From the NCBI RefSeq assembly GCF_039822265.1, contig NZ_JBAJEX010000001.1:558001-622000 (forward strand): 64,000 nucleotides of DNA, read 5' to 3'. This document shows positions 1 through 8,761 of this stretch, in pieces. The first letter of the stretch is position 1, and every line of letters begins with the position of its first letter. The notes beneath the pieces are model-generated. The model searched no databases. It saw only the letters and a program-made list of their open reading frames with translations, and was not told the DNA's origin. Origin of the DNA: Thiobacter sp. AK1 (GTDB taxonomy: Bacteria > Pseudomonadota > Gammaproteobacteria > Burkholderiales > Thiobacteraceae). The translations under genes and the position numbers were made by a program.

Positions 1-515
1 ACGCCCACGCGCCAAGCATCGGGGTCATGGCATAGCAAACGTCCGGGGCCAACCCGGGCGGTGTCTTGTCTGCCGCTGTGGGCGCGATGCCCCCTCGCCC
101 GCGCGACGATGCTTCACGATGCCCCACCATGAAGCGGGGATCGCCTCCATCGCCGGCTTTATAGAGTTGGCGCAGCCTGCGGTCTACGTCACGGATCGCC
201 TCCCAGTCACGGGGCACGGCCAGGTAGCGCTCACGCAACGCGGCCCGTGCCCGGGCGATTTCCAGGTCCAGCTGACGCTGGCGCTCGAGCCACTCCGCCT
301 CGATGCGCGCCAAGGCCTCGCGCTGGGCTAGCCGAGGTGTCCGCTTCCACACCCCAGCCACAGCAGGTTTCGTCGGCGAACTCGTCCATCATGGACATGT
401 CATGGTGCAAGCCCGCCCAGCCGCCCTGCCAAGCCCCACCTCCGAAGGCAAGCAAACCGGTAGCCAGCAGAAGACCCGACCACACCGCAAGCCAAAGTAC
501 GGTCCGTGCGGCCAT
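1..515 (-). pseudogene. Frameshifted, partial membrane/periplasmic protein gene at the distal end of the cop operon
   Basis: Reading leftward from the ATG at 515, the product starts with a hydrophobic N-terminal segment or signal peptide (VLWLAVWSGLLLATGLLAF), then a Met/His/Asp-rich and Cys-Cys stretch that would suit metal contact. After about 58 codons this frame loses protein character and stops at 231. From about 340 leftward a different frame (+1 shift near 341) encodes a convincing charged helix (EALARIEAEWLERQRQLDL, then RYLAVPRDWEAIRDVDRRL) and stays open to the window edge. The likely explanation is one gene broken by a single-base frameshift, either real or a sequencing error; there is no long homopolymer at the shift. 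Its ATG lies 3 nt after the stop of the SHOCT gene, so it belongs to the same operon. I do not recognise the family. The true 3' end is outside the window. Confidence 0.55.
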
Positions 516-518
516 GGC

Positions 519-749
519 TCAATCCTTCAGGTCTTGGGCACGCTTGCGGAATTCTTCCTCGTCGATCTCACCGCGGGCGTAGCGTTCCTTGAGGATCTTA
601 AGCGCGCGGTTGCTGGATGGAGTCGAGCCGCCCGCGCCGGGGAGCCACTTCACCAGCGCCACGATGCCGACGATCACCAGCACCCAGAACAGGATCATGA
701 ACAGCCAGCCGAATCCCCCCATGCCATATCCGAACCCGTAGCCCATCAT
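519..749 (-). CDS. Small membrane protein with C-terminal SHOCT domain
   Basis: A 76-residue protein. It has a Gly/aromatic-rich N-terminus ([15 protein letters not shown]), one transmembrane helix at about residues 16-36, a short linker, and a C-terminal SHOCT motif at about residues 48-75 ([19 protein letters not shown]). SHOCT modules are short oligomerisation helices and such proteins often sit in metal or envelope stress operons. It follows the cytochrome c lipoprotein gene after a 107-nt gap and precedes the frameshifted gene by 3 nt. The role is not established; the context suggests envelope copper stress. Confidence 0.8.
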   Translation of the reverse strand: MMGYGFGYGMGGFGWLFMILFWVLVIVGIVALVKWLPGAGGSTPSSNRALKILKERYARGEIDEEEFRKRAQDLKD

Positions 750-856
750 CGTCGTGCTCCTTTCCGTGGAATCCGTGACCGCACGCCGCCTGGCGCAGCC
801 GTTAGCACACTATAGGCCAGCCGCGCCCGTTTCACCGGCTATTTGCGCGGGCCATT

Positions 857-1342
857 TCACCGGGCATTGCGCTCGATCTCCAGCCATTGTGCATAGACCG
901 CATCCGGCCAGCGTGCCACCAGCCAGTCGATGATGGCCTCGATGTCGCCCTCCGACAGCTTGTCGCGGAAGGCCGGCATGTTGCCTCCGAGACGGCCGGT
1001 GCCCTCGCGTATGGTCAGGCGCAGGATGGCGCGCGGGTGATGCCAGGCATGGGCGCTGCCGTCCAGCGGCGGGGGTGGATATTTGCCGTCGGCGCCGGGC
1101 GTGCGCCAATTGGGCGTGCCCTCGGCGCGGCTGCCGTGGCATGCCGCGCAGTGCGCGGCGAACAAGCGGGCGCCCTGTTCGGCTCGCGTGGGATCGATGC
1201 CCCGCCGGCGCGCCACCGCCGGATCGGGCAGCACGGCGGCCGCGCTCGCCACGGGCGCGGGCGGTGACGAGGCGCGTTTCTCCTCCTTGGAGCAGGCCAT
1301 AAGGGCCAGCCCCGTCAAGAGCAGGACAAGCCAGCCTTTCAC
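857..1342 (-). CDS. Monohaem cytochrome c lipoprotein
   Basis: 161 residues. The N-terminus is a lipoprotein signal with a lipobox ending at Cys17 (GLALMAC), followed by a disordered Lys/Ser/Ala/Pro region. A class I cytochrome c domain covers about residues 52-155: the haem site is CAACH (preceded by LFAAH) and the probable distal Met is in GGNMPAFRDKLSEGD. It should be a membrane-anchored periplasmic electron carrier. Its ATG overlaps the TGA of the CusF-like gene (ATGA), so the two are translationally coupled. Its place in a copper-resistance operon suggests that it accepts electrons from, or is co-expressed with, the multicopper oxidase; that is inference. Confidence 0.85.
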   Translation of the reverse strand: MKGWLVLLLTGLALMACSKEEKRASSPPAPVASAAAVLPDPAVARRRGIDPTRAEQGARLFAAHCAACHGSRAEGTPNWRTPGADGKYPPPPLDGSAHAWHHPRAILRLTIREGTGRLGGNMPAFRDKLSEGDIEAIIDWLVARWPDAVYAQWLEIERNAR

Positions 1343-1695
1343 GAACCGGCCTTTTCGATCCGCGTGATCAAAAGCCCCGCGGCGTCCTTCTCCAGCTGGA
1401 AGCGGACCTTGTCTCCGGGCGCGAGCCCCTCGAGTAGCGCCTTGTCCTTGACCCGGAAGAACATGTTCATGGCCGGCCAGCCGAGCGCAGGAATAGGCTC
1501 GTGGTCGATTCTAACCTTGCCCTGGTCGGCCTTGACCTGGCGCACCACACCGACACCCGCGATGGCGCTTTGGGCCTCGCCTTGGGCCATGTGCCTGCCA
1601 CCCGGCATGTCGCCATGGGCCATGCCGGGCTCGGCCGCTACGGGCAAGGCGATGCCCAGCGCCACCAGGCTTGCGAAGAAGATGGGGAATTTCAT
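1339..1695 (-). CDS. CusF-like periplasmic copper-binding protein
   Basis: 118 residues from the ATG at 1695, which follows an AAGGAGGT Shine-Dalgarno sequence at 1701-1708; longer in-frame starts lack this and run into the upstream gene. A cleavable signal peptide (MKFPIFFASLVALGIALPVAA) is followed by a Met/His-rich linker and a small beta-barrel with the CusF_Ec features: a WPAMNMFFRVKD segment supplying the Trp and Met pair that bind Cu(I)/Ag(I), and a C-terminal GDKVRFQLEK strand. CusF proteins are periplasmic Cu(I) chaperones for CusCBA. No cusCBA is in this window, so here it probably works with CopA, CopB and CopI. Confidence 0.85.
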   Translation of the reverse strand: MKFPIFFASLVALGIALPVAAEPGMAHGDMPGGRHMAQGEAQSAIAGVGVVRQVKADQGKVRIDHEPIPALGWPAMNMFFRVKDKALLEGLAPGDKVRFQLEKDAAGLLITRIEKAGS

Positions 1696-1726
1696 GTCGT
1701 ACCTCCTTGTGTGAAACGATGAATCG

Positions 1727-2212
1727 TCAACGAACGCGAATCCGCCCGCGCATGCCGGCCTCGAAATGGCCGGGGATGAGGCAGGCGAACTCGACCTGAC
1801 CGGCGCGGGTGAATGTCCAGGTGAGGGTGGCTTCCTGCCCCGGCGCCACCCTGACCATATTCGGGTCACTGTGTTCCATGTCGGGATAGCGCCGCATCAG
1901 CGCGGCATGTTCGGTCAGCTCCCGGCTACGCCCCAAAACGAACTCATGGGTCTGCGTGCCACGGTTACGCACCACGAAGCGCACCGTCTCGCCCCGCCGC
2001 ACCCGGATGTGGGCAGGACGAAAACGCATGTCATCGCCGGCCTCCACGACGATGCTGCGCCGGGCCGCCTCGGGCTGTCCCGGCACGCCGAAGTCCGCGC
2101 CAGGTTCGCTCCCATGCCCGCCCGCGTGCTGGCCGGACGCGACTAGCGGCAAGGGTGCGAGGAGGAGCAGCGCGAAGGCCCCTTTGAGCATGTTGCAAAA
2201 CGCGATCTTCAT
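1727..2212 (-). CDS. copI: CopI-like periplasmic cupredoxin (copper tolerance)
   Basis: 161 residues with a signal peptide (cleavage around VASGQHA), a His/Gly-rich mature N-terminus (HAGGHGSEPG) and a plastocyanin-like beta-sandwich at about residues 50-161. The type 1 copper ligands are visible: His in THEFVLG, then Cys, His and Met in ACLIPGHFEAGM. This arrangement matches CopI-type cupredoxins linked to copper tolerance in Rubrivivax and other betaproteobacteria. The gene sits 9 nt after copB and 31 nt before the CusF-like gene in the same operon. A generic cupredoxin-like name would also fit. Confidence 0.82.
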   Translation of the reverse strand: MKIAFCNMLKGAFALLLLAPLPLVASGQHAGGHGSEPGADFGVPGQPEAARRSIVVEAGDDMRFRPAHIRVRRGETVRFVVRNRGTQTHEFVLGRSRELTEHAALMRRYPDMEHSDPNMVRVAPGQEATLTWTFTRAGQVEFACLIPGHFEAGMRGRIRVR

Positions 2213-2221
2213 GGCACCCCC

Positions 2222-3028
2222 TCAGAACCACACACGCACGCCCGCGACGAAACGGGTGTCGCGCGTGCGCAGCCCTTCGTCACGGGCCATGTCGGCTGTC
2301 TGGCCAAACTTGCCCGCCCATTCCACGCCGATGTAGGGCGCGAACTCGCGGCGGATTTCGTAGCGCAGGCGCAGACCGAACACGCCATCGGCGAGCCCCG
2401 CGCCCCTCTCCAGCGCCGGGTCGCGCTTGCCATAGAAATTCGCCTCGATACGGGGACTGAGGATGAGCCGCTGGGTGAGCAACATTTCGTATTCGGCGCC
2501 AAGGCGCAAGGCGGTGCGCCCCCCTTCGCCTGCATAGGCCGTCGCATCCACGTGGAACCAGTAGGGCGCAAGACCCTGCACACCCACGGCGAGCCAGGTG
2601 CGGTCCGGCCCCACGCCGCTGTCGTGACGCAGCCCCAACTGGGTGTCCCAATAAGCCGCCACGGCGTGGCTCCAGAGCAGCTCGGTGCGGCCTTCCTGAA
2701 GCCGCCCGCCATCCACCTCGCCTTCGGCCTTGATGACTAGGCGGTCGTAGTCGCGCCCGATGAAGCCCCGGAAATCGTAGGCGTTGAAGCCATTGTCCCG
2801 GCCCTGGGCCGTCTCCAGCCGGTCCAGCATCACCCCCCAGAAGATTTTTTCGTCGTGCAGCCGCAGCGGGTGGTCCGCCGGCCGCGTGTAGCCGCCCGAA
2901 TACGCATGGGGATCACGGGCATCCGCGGGTGGGTCGCCTCCCTGCATGGTGCCCATGCCCGGTTCCGCCCACGCCGGCACAGCCAGCGCCAGCAGCAGCG
3001 CCGGCACCATCCAGTGTTTGCCTGTCAT
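2222..3028 (-). CDS. copB: CopB-type outer-membrane copper resistance protein
   Basis: 268 residues from the ATG at 3028, placed 9 nt after AGGAG; the ATGs at 3034 (3 nt from AGGAG) and 3055 (overlapping the copA stop) are alternatives. A signal peptide (MTGKHWMVPALLLALAVPAWA) is followed by a short Met-rich spacer and the CopB domain: HDEKIFWGVMLDRLE near the N-terminus, then alternating amphipathic strands typical of a 12-stranded outer-membrane barrel, ending in the terminal aromatic motif VRVWF. CopB proteins bind or pass copper at the outer membrane. The Met/His-rich N-terminal repeat region is short compared with Pseudomonas CopB. Confidence 0.92.
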   Translation of the reverse strand: MTGKHWMVPALLLALAVPAWAEPGMGTMQGGDPPADARDPHAYSGGYTRPADHPLRLHDEKIFWGVMLDRLETAQGRDNGFNAYDFRGFIGRDYDRLVIKAEGEVDGGRLQEGRTELLWSHAVAAYWDTQLGLRHDSGVGPDRTWLAVGVQGLAPYWFHVDATAYAGEGGRTALRLGAEYEMLLTQRLILSPRIEANFYGKRDPALERGAGLADGVFGLRLRYEIRREFAPYIGVEWAGKFGQTADMARDEGLRTRDTRFVAGVRVWF

Positions 3029-3054
3029 GCCCATCTGCTCCTTTCCTCTTGTCA

Positions 3055-4725
3055 TCACGCCACCACGATCTCGCGGAACATGCCGGCATCCATGTGCAGC
3101 ATCAGGTGGCAGTGCCACACCCAGCGGCCCAGGGCATCGGCGGTGACGAGAAAGCTCACGCGCTGCGCCGGCTGCACGGCGATGGTGTGCTTGCGCACGA
3201 GAAACTCACCTTCCGGCGTCTCCAGTTCGTTCCACATGCCATGCATGTGCATGGGGTGGGTCATCATGGTGTCGTTGACGAAGATGACGCGCAGGCGTTC
3301 GTTGTGGCGGAAGTGAATGGGCGTGGCGCGTCCGAATTCCAGCCCATCGATGGACCAGGTATAGCGCTCCATGTTGCCGGTCAGATGCAGCTCGATCTCG
3401 CGGCCGGGGCCACGCGGGTCGAGGGGACCGCCGACGGTATGCAAGTCGGCATAGGTGAGCACACGACGGCCGTTGTCGCGCAAGCCCACACCCGGATCGT
3501 CCAGGTTGGTGCGGGGCGTGTCCACCCGCATGTCCACGCTGGGCCCGTATTCGGTGCGGGCATGATGGGCCCGTGCCGTGCCCGTCATGTCGCCCATCAT
3601 GTCTTCCATTTCCAGCGGCTGCGGCTTGTCCAGCGCCGGCACCGGCGCGCTCAGGCCCGCGCGCGCTGCCAGCGTGGCGCGGGCAAAGCCGCTGCGGTCC
3701 ATGGACTGGGCGAAGATCGTGTAGGCCTCGTCCTTGGGCTCGACGATCACGTCGTAGGTTTCCGCCACGGCGATGCGAATCTCGTCCACCGTCACCGGCT
3801 CCACGTCCTGCCCATCCACCGCCACCACCGTCATGGGCAACCCCGGGATGCGCACGTCGAAGAAGGTCATGGCCCCCGAGTTGATGAAGCGCAACCGCAC
3901 CCGCTCGCCCGGCTTGAACAGCGCCGTCCAGTTGGCCGCCGGCGGCATGCCGTTCACCAGATAGGTGTAGGTGTAAGCCGACACGTCCGCCAGATCCATG
4001 GGGCTCATGCGCATCTCGTTCCACATCTGGCGCTTACCGAGCGCGGCCTTGAGCCCTTCGTTGGCCACGTCGCGGAAGAAATCCAGCACCGTCGCCTGGT
4101 GAAAGTTGTAATAGGCGCTGTGCATCTTGAGCTTGTGCAAGACCCGCATGGGATCTTCGTCGGTCCAGTCCGACAACTGCACCACGTACTCCCGGTCCGC
4201 GCGCACGGGCTGGCCTGCGCGCGGCTCGATGATGATGGCCCCGTACATGCCGGTTTGCTCTTGCATGCCAGAATGGGAGTGGTACCAGTAGGTGCCGCTC
4301 TGCTGCACCTTGAAGCGGTAGGTGAAGGTCTCGCCGGGGCGGATGCCGGGAAAGCTCACCCCCGGTACCCCATCCATCTGATAGGGCAGCAGAATGCCGT
4401 GCCAGTGGATGGAGCTGTCTTCTTTGAGACGATTGGTGACCCGCAGGGTGACGGTATCGCCCTCCTTCCAGCGCAGAATGGGGCCCGGCAGGCAGCCGTT
4501 GATGGTGGTCGCCAGGCGCGGCCTGCCGGTGAAGTTCACCAGCGTTTCCTCCAGCACCAGGTCGAACTCGGTGCCCGAGAGCACCGGCGGATAACCGCTC
4601 CGGGTCGCGGCGGGCACCGCAGCCGACAGACGCGGTAGCGCTAGCATCAGCCCGCCGGCCGCGAGCCCCTGCACGAAACGACGCCGGGAAAGATCCGGTA
4701 ACTCAAAGCCCAAGGCATTCCGCAT
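3055..4725 (-). CDS. copA: CopA multicopper oxidase (periplasmic copper resistance)
   Basis: 556 residues from the ATG at 4725, preceded by AAGGAG at 8-nt spacing; an ATG at 4749 lacks a site. The N-terminus carries a Tat signal (SRRRFVQGL, then a hydrophobic stretch), as expected for a copper enzyme exported folded. All four copper-ligand motifs are present: HWHG near residue 105, HSHSG near 147, HPMHMHG near 505 and the C-terminal HCHLMLHMDAGM. CopA oxidises Cu(I) in the periplasm and can store copper. There is a short Met/His segment (EMEDMMGDMTGTARAHHA) in place of the long MXXMXHXXM repeats of Pseudomonas syringae. It is the first gene of the operon and diverges from the copRS pair. Confidence 0.95.
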   Translation of the reverse strand: MRNALGFELPDLSRRRFVQGLAAGGLMLALPRLSAAVPAATRSGYPPVLSGTEFDLVLEETLVNFTGRPRLATTINGCLPGPILRWKEGDTVTLRVTNRLKEDSSIHWHGILLPYQMDGVPGVSFPGIRPGETFTYRFKVQQSGTYWYHSHSGMQEQTGMYGAIIIEPRAGQPVRADREYVVQLSDWTDEDPMRVLHKLKMHSAYYNFHQATVLDFFRDVANEGLKAALGKRQMWNEMRMSPMDLADVSAYTYTYLVNGMPPAANWTALFKPGERVRLRFINSGAMTFFDVRIPGLPMTVVAVDGQDVEPVTVDEIRIAVAETYDVIVEPKDEAYTIFAQSMDRSGFARATLAARAGLSAPVPALDKPQPLEMEDMMGDMTGTARAHHARTEYGPSVDMRVDTPRTNLDDPGVGLRDNGRRVLTYADLHTVGGPLDPRGPGREIELHLTGNMERYTWSIDGLEFGRATPIHFRHNERLRVIFVNDTMMTHPMHMHGMWNELETPEGEFLVRKHTIAVQPAQRVSFLVTADALGRWVWHCHLMLHMDAGMFREIVVA

Positions 4726-4795
4726 GGATGACGCTCCTTCTGAAACCACGCCGCCAGTCTAGCCACCCGCCGCCTGCGAGGAGATGACGCGCCGA

Positions 4796-4809
4796 TTACA
4801 AGTCGGTAA
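4796..4809. promoter_or_regulatory. Candidate CopR operator between divergent copA and copR
   Basis: The 124-bp gap between the copA (4725) and copR (4850) starts contains the inverted repeat TTAC-AAGTCG-GTAA. Response regulators of the CopR/CusR/PcoR type bind short inverted or direct repeats in exactly this position. The half-sites are only 4 bp, so chance occurrence is possible. The assignment rests on position and symmetry. Confidence 0.4.
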
Positions 4810-4849
4810 GCTTGGGCCGTCCGCCTCGGGACATGGCACCATCCCCTCC

Positions 4850-5527
4850 ATGAAAATCCTCATAATCGAAGACGAAGCCAAGACCGGCAGCTATCTGAGA
4901 CAGGGGCTGAAGGAAGCCGGTTTCGTGGTGGACTGGGTGCGCGATGGTGGCGACGGCCTGCACCAGGCCATGGCGGAACCCTACGATCTGGTGATCCTGG
5001 ATGTCATGCTGCCCGGCCTCGACGGCTGGCGTGTGTTGCAGGCGCTGCGGGCGGCGGGCAAGGCGCTGCCGGTCTTGATGCTGACGGCGCGCGACCGCCT
5101 GGAAGATCGGGTCCAGGGTCTGGAGCTGGGCGCCGACGACTATCTGGTCAAACCCTTCGCCTTTGCGGAGCTGCTGGCGCGGGTGCGCAGCTTGTTGCGT
5201 CGGGGCAGCGCCCGCGAATCGACCGTGCTGCGGGTAGCCGATCTGGAACTCGACCTGTTGCGGCGTCGGGCGTTTCGGAGCGGCCGCCGCATCGACCTCA
5301 CCGCCAAGGAGTTCGCGCTTTTGGAATTGCTGATGCGCCGCGAGGGCGAGGTCCTGCCCCGTTCCCTGATCGCCTCCCAGGTCTGGGACATGAATTTCGA
5401 CAGCGACAGCAATGTGATCGAAGTGGCCATCCGGCGCCTGCGCGCGAAGGTGGACGATCCCTTCGAGCCGAAACTGATCCACACCGTGCGCGGCATGGGC
5501 TATGTGCTGGAAGCGCCGGAACCATGA
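4850..5527 (+). CDS. copR: Heavy-metal response regulator (CopR/CusR/IrlR type)
   Basis: 225 residues, OmpR/PhoB family. The receiver domain (about residues 1-115) has the acidic pair IIEDE, the phospho-acceptor Asp51 in [10 protein letters not shown], the Thr in LMLTAR and the Lys in DDYLVKPF. A winged-helix DNA-binding domain covers about residues 125-222 ([19 protein letters not shown], then [14 protein letters not shown], ending in VRGMGYVLE). Start chosen at 4850 because residues before MKILIIEDE are not conserved in the family. It overlaps the kinase gene by 4 nt (ATGA) and diverges from copA, so it very likely activates the cop operon in response to periplasmic copper. Confidence 0.88.
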   Translation: MKILIIEDEAKTGSYLRQGLKEAGFVVDWVRDGGDGLHQAMAEPYDLVILDVMLPGLDGWRVLQALRAAGKALPVLMLTARDRLEDRVQGLELGADDYLVKPFAFAELLARVRSLLRRGSARESTVLRVADLELDLLRRRAFRSGRRIDLTAKEFALLELLMRREGEVLPRSLIASQVWDMNFDSDSNVIEVAIRRLRAKVDDPFEPKLIHTVRGMGYVLEAPEP

Positions 5528-6936
5528 GCCGGCCGCTGTCCATCACGCTGCGCCTGACGCTGTCCTTTGCGCTGGCCTCGTTCATCATCCTGCTGGGTGT
5601 GGGCCAACTGGTGACCGTGGCCATGGAGCGGCATTTCGAGGCGCTCGATGCGACCGAGCTCGACGGCAAGCTGGAACTCGTCCGCCATGCCCTTTCCCTG
5701 ACCCACGACGGCCGCGAGGCAGCGGCGCTGAGCCGCCGCCTGCAAGATGCGCTGGTGGGTCATCACGCGCTGTCGGTGCGGGTGCAAGCGCCGGACGGCC
5801 AGGTGCTGGTGAGCACGGGTGAGGCGCGTTTTCCGGATGCTTTGCTCAAGCAGGCGCTGGCCGCCGAGCACATCACACCTTCCTTGCTCGCCGCCTGGTC
5901 CCAGGGCGCGCGCCACTTCCACGGCGTGGTGGTGGCCGTGCCTTCCACCCTGCCCGGCCAGCCGCCGTTCCGCGTCGGCCTGGCGCTGGACATGGTCGAG
6001 CACCAGGCTTTCATTTCCGCTCTCCGGCGCGCCATCTGGCTGGCCGTGCTCCTGGGTACGCTCGTCGCGGCCCTGCTCGCGTGGTTCGTGGCCCACCGCG
6101 CCCTCGCACCCGTGCGCAGCATCGCCCAACTGGCACGGAGCATTTCGGCGCAGCACCTCGATGCGCGCTTGCCGGCCGCCGAGGTGCCGGTGGAGCTCAA
6201 CGACCTGGCGCAGTCCTTCAACGACATGCTGGCGCGCCTGGGCGATGCCTTCCGGCGGCTGTCGGAGTTTTCCTCCGACCTCGCCCACGAGTTACGCACG
6301 CCCATCAGCAATCTCATGACCCAGACCCAGGTGGTGCTGTCCCGGGCGCGCAGCGCAGACGATTACCGGGAAACGCTCTACTCGAGCCTGGAGGAATACC
6401 AGCGCCTGGCCAGCATGATCGACGACATGCTGTTCCTGGCCAAGGCCGACAACGGTCTGATCATGCCTTCCCGGGCGCCGGTGGATCTCGCGCAGGAGAT
6501 CGCCAGCCTGTTCGCCTTTTACGAGATCCTGGCGGAAGAACGGGGCGTGCAGTTGGTTTGCCGCGGCACGGGTGAGGTCGTCGGCGACCGGTTGATGCTG
6601 CGGCGGGCGCTTTCCAATCTGCTGGCCAACGCCATTCACCACACCCCGCGGGGTGGACAAGTCCAGGTGGAAATGGGGCTTGCGCCCGACGGCTGGGTGA
6701 CGGTGGCGGTGACCAACCCCGGCCCGCCCATCCCGCCCGACAAGCTGGAGCGCATCTTCGACCGCTTCTACCGCATCGACCCCGCCCGCACCCGCAGCGG
6801 CGAAGGCGCGGGGCTGGGCCTGGCCATCACCCGCTCCATCGCCCGCGCCCACGGCGGGGACGTACGGGTGCGCTCCGGGCAGACGACCTGTTTCGAACTG
6901 CGCCTGCCCGCCGCAGCAGCCACCGCCACACCCTGA
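5524..6936 (+). CDS. copS: Heavy-metal sensor histidine kinase (CopS/CusS type)
   Basis: 470 residues. There is a TM helix at about residues 10-35, a periplasmic sensor loop of about 135 residues, and a second TM helix at about 173-195 ([20 protein letters not shown]). HAMP follows at about 196-245, then HisKA with the phospho-acceptor His in [14 protein letters not shown] (about residue 255), and a HATPase domain with N-box [14 protein letters not shown]-box [11 protein letters not shown] and G-box [10 protein letters not shown]. The layout matches the CusS/CopS/IrlS heavy-metal kinases. The gene is co-transcribed with the regulator (ATGA overlap) and probably senses periplasmic Cu(I) or Ag(I). 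The specific metal is inferred from context. Confidence 0.88.
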   Translation: MSRPLSITLRLTLSFALASFIILLGVGQLVTVAMERHFEALDATELDGKLELVRHALSLTHDGREAAALSRRLQDALVGHHALSVRVQAPDGQVLVSTGEARFPDALLKQALAAEHITPSLLAAWSQGARHFHGVVVAVPSTLPGQPPFRVGLALDMVEHQAFISALRRAIWLAVLLGTLVAALLAWFVAHRALAPVRSIAQLARSISAQHLDARLPAAEVPVELNDLAQSFNDMLARLGDAFRRLSEFSSDLAHELRTPISNLMTQTQVVLSRARSADDYRETLYSSLEEYQRLASMIDDMLFLAKADNGLIMPSRAPVDLAQEIASLFAFYEILAEERGVQLVCRGTGEVVGDRLMLRRALSNLLANAIHHTPRGGQVQVEMGLAPDGWVTVAVTNPGPPIPPDKLERIFDRFYRIDPARTRSGEGAGLGLAITRSIARAHGGDVRVRSGQTTCFELRLPAAAATATP

Positions 6937-7239
6937 GGCCGCGACACGCGGCACCGCCCGCTCTTCGAAATTGTTGTGGACTTATGCGCCGCATGTGCGT
7001 AGTATGGAGAGCCTTGTGCGGCACAGAGCCCTTCGGCCCTGCTCCCACATTCCATCGTCCCCGACCCCTCTGGCCCGCCTTCGCGGTGCACGCCGAAATG
7101 GTTGGCGCCGGTGTAAAACGCCAATCGGCCGTGCTCGTTCCTGATCTCCCGCATCAAACCGGGCCGCGCGATTGTTCCCAGGCTCACGCCTGATCCGGCG
7201 CGCTACCCTTCTACGCGCCAGAACCCTTGGAAGGTAACC
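6937..7239. other. Intergenic region upstream of rhlE
   Basis: 303 bp with no convincing gene. Open frames here lack ribosome sites and known domains. The stretch around 7020-7055 resembles the short GC-rich intergenic repeat motif (CCTGCTCCCACA) seen elsewhere in the window. It may hold the rhlE promoter and a long 5' leader; I could not fix a promoter. Confidence 0.4.
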
Positions 7240-8706
7240 ATGACTTTCGCCCAACTCGGCCTCGATCAGGCCCTCCTGAACGCTTTGACCGCCGCAGGCT
7301 ATCAAACCCCCACCGCCGTCCAGGCACAGACCATTCCCGCCGCGCTGGAAGGCCACGATCTGCTCGTATCCTCCCACACCGGCAGCGGCAAGACCGCCGC
7401 CTTCCTGCTGCCCGGTCTGCAGCGCCTGCTAGAGCCGTCCGCCGCCGCAGGCAACGGCCCGCGCATGCTGGTGCTCACGCCGACCCGCGAGCTCGCGCTG
7501 CAGGTGGAAAAAGCCGCGCGCACCTATGGCCAGCACATGCGCAGGCTACGCACCGCCTGCCTGGTGGGTGGCAGCCCCTATGGGCTCCAGCTCAAGGCCC
7601 TGTCGCAGCCGGTGGACATCGTCATCGCCACCCCCGGCCGCCTGATGGACCACATGGAGCGTGGCCGCATCGACTTCGCGCGCCTGCAAACCCTGGTGCT
7701 GGACGAAGCGGATCGCATGCTGGACATGGGCTTCATCGACGACATCGAAGCCATCGTGCGTGCCACTCCCGCCACGCGCCAAACCCTGCTGTTTTCCGCG
7801 ACCCTCGATGGCGTGGTGGGCAACCTGGCGCGCCGCCTGACCAAAAACCCCAAGCGCATCGAAATCGCCACCACGGACGGCGCTCGTGCCAACATTGAGC
7901 AGCGCCTGATGTTCGCCGACAACGCGCATCACAAATCGCGTCTGCTGGATCATCTGCTGCGCGATGCGGCTCTTGGCCAAGCGGTGGTATTCGTCGCCAC
8001 CAAGCGCGGTGCCGAAGAACTCGCAGACCGGCTGCGCGACCAGGGTTTTGCCAGCGCCGCCCTGCACGGCGACATGCAGCAACGGGAACGCAACCGCACC
8101 CTCGACCATCTACGCCGCGGAACCACCCAGATCCTGGTGGCCACCGACGTCGCGGCACGCGGCATCGACGTGGCCGGCATCAGCCACGTCATCAATTTCG
8201 AGCCGCCGCGCCAGGCGGAAGACTACGTCCACCGCATCGGCCGGACCGGTCGGGCAGGACGCAGCGGCGTGGCCATCACCTTGGCTGCCCCGGAGGAACG
8301 ACGCATGATCCGCGAAATCGAGCGCTTCACCGGCGCACGCCTTGCCGTCAGCGCCATTCCGGGCCTGGAGCCCAAACCCCACACGGAACGCAGCGGCGGC
8401 CCGCGCCCCGGTGCCCGCGGCACACCCCGAAGCAGGAATGGCGGTCGCGAAGCGGCGCGCCGCCAAGGGTTCGACGCTCGCCCAGCCTACGCCAGCGAGG
8501 CACGCCCCAAACCCCAGGGGCGGCGCGACTGGGATGCCGTCGGCAACCGCGCGCAACCCTTGGAGCGGGCGCGTAGTGGTGGATCGGCGCGCCGTCTGAC
8601 CGGCTCCGGTCCCATGCCCGCCGACGCCCGGGACAGTCGAGGTTACGGCCGCAACGCGCACAGCACGCGTAGCCACCCGCGCGCCGCGGCACGCCGGGGA
8701 CGCTGA
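7240..8706 (+). CDS. rhlE: DEAD-box ATP-dependent RNA helicase RhlE
   Basis: 488 residues. The DEAD-box core spans about residues 1-370: Q-motif (FAQLGLDQALLNAL, then YQTPTAVQAQ), motif I SHTGSGKTAAF, Ia PTRELALQ, II DEADRMLDMGF, III SATLDG, IV VVFVATKRGAEE, V ATDVAARGIDV and VI HRIGRTGRAGR. The C-terminal 120 residues form a basic, Arg/Gly/Pro-rich tail typical of RhlE proteins and used for RNA binding. Role: ATP-dependent RNA remodelling in ribosome maturation and mRNA decay. The ATG follows a GGAAGG ribosome site. The leader is long, which often means cold-shock or post-transcriptional control. Confidence 0.93.
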   Translation: MTFAQLGLDQALLNALTAAGYQTPTAVQAQTIPAALEGHDLLVSSHTGSGKTAAFLLPGLQRLLEPSAAAGNGPRMLVLTPTRELALQVEKAARTYGQHMRRLRTACLVGGSPYGLQLKALSQPVDIVIATPGRLMDHMERGRIDFARLQTLVLDEADRMLDMGFIDDIEAIVRATPATRQTLLFSATLDGVVGNLARRLTKNPKRIEIATTDGARANIEQRLMFADNAHHKSRLLDHLLRDAALGQAVVFVATKRGAEELADRLRDQGFASAALHGDMQQRERNRTLDHLRRGTTQILVATDVAARGIDVAGISHVINFEPPRQAEDYVHRIGRTGRAGRSGVAITLAAPEERRMIREIERFTGARLAVSAIPGLEPKPHTERSGGPRPGARGTPRSRNGGREAARRQGFDARPAYASEARPKPQGRRDWDAVGNRAQPLERARSGGSARRLTGSGPMPADARDSRGYGRNAHSTRSHPRAAARRGR

Positions 8707-8761
8707 AAACCCAGCGCAAGGCGGGAGGCTCCGTGCCGAAGGACGCTAAAATGCCCCTGCC

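Noticed and set aside
2929-4638. Long plus-strand open frame opposite copA
   Set aside because: Low-complexity His/Arg/Gly-rich translation with no domain; the minus frame is an unmistakable multicopper oxidase.
6984-7193. Small frame upstream of rhlE
   Set aside because: No ribosome site, no domain, and part of the sequence is an intergenic repeat.
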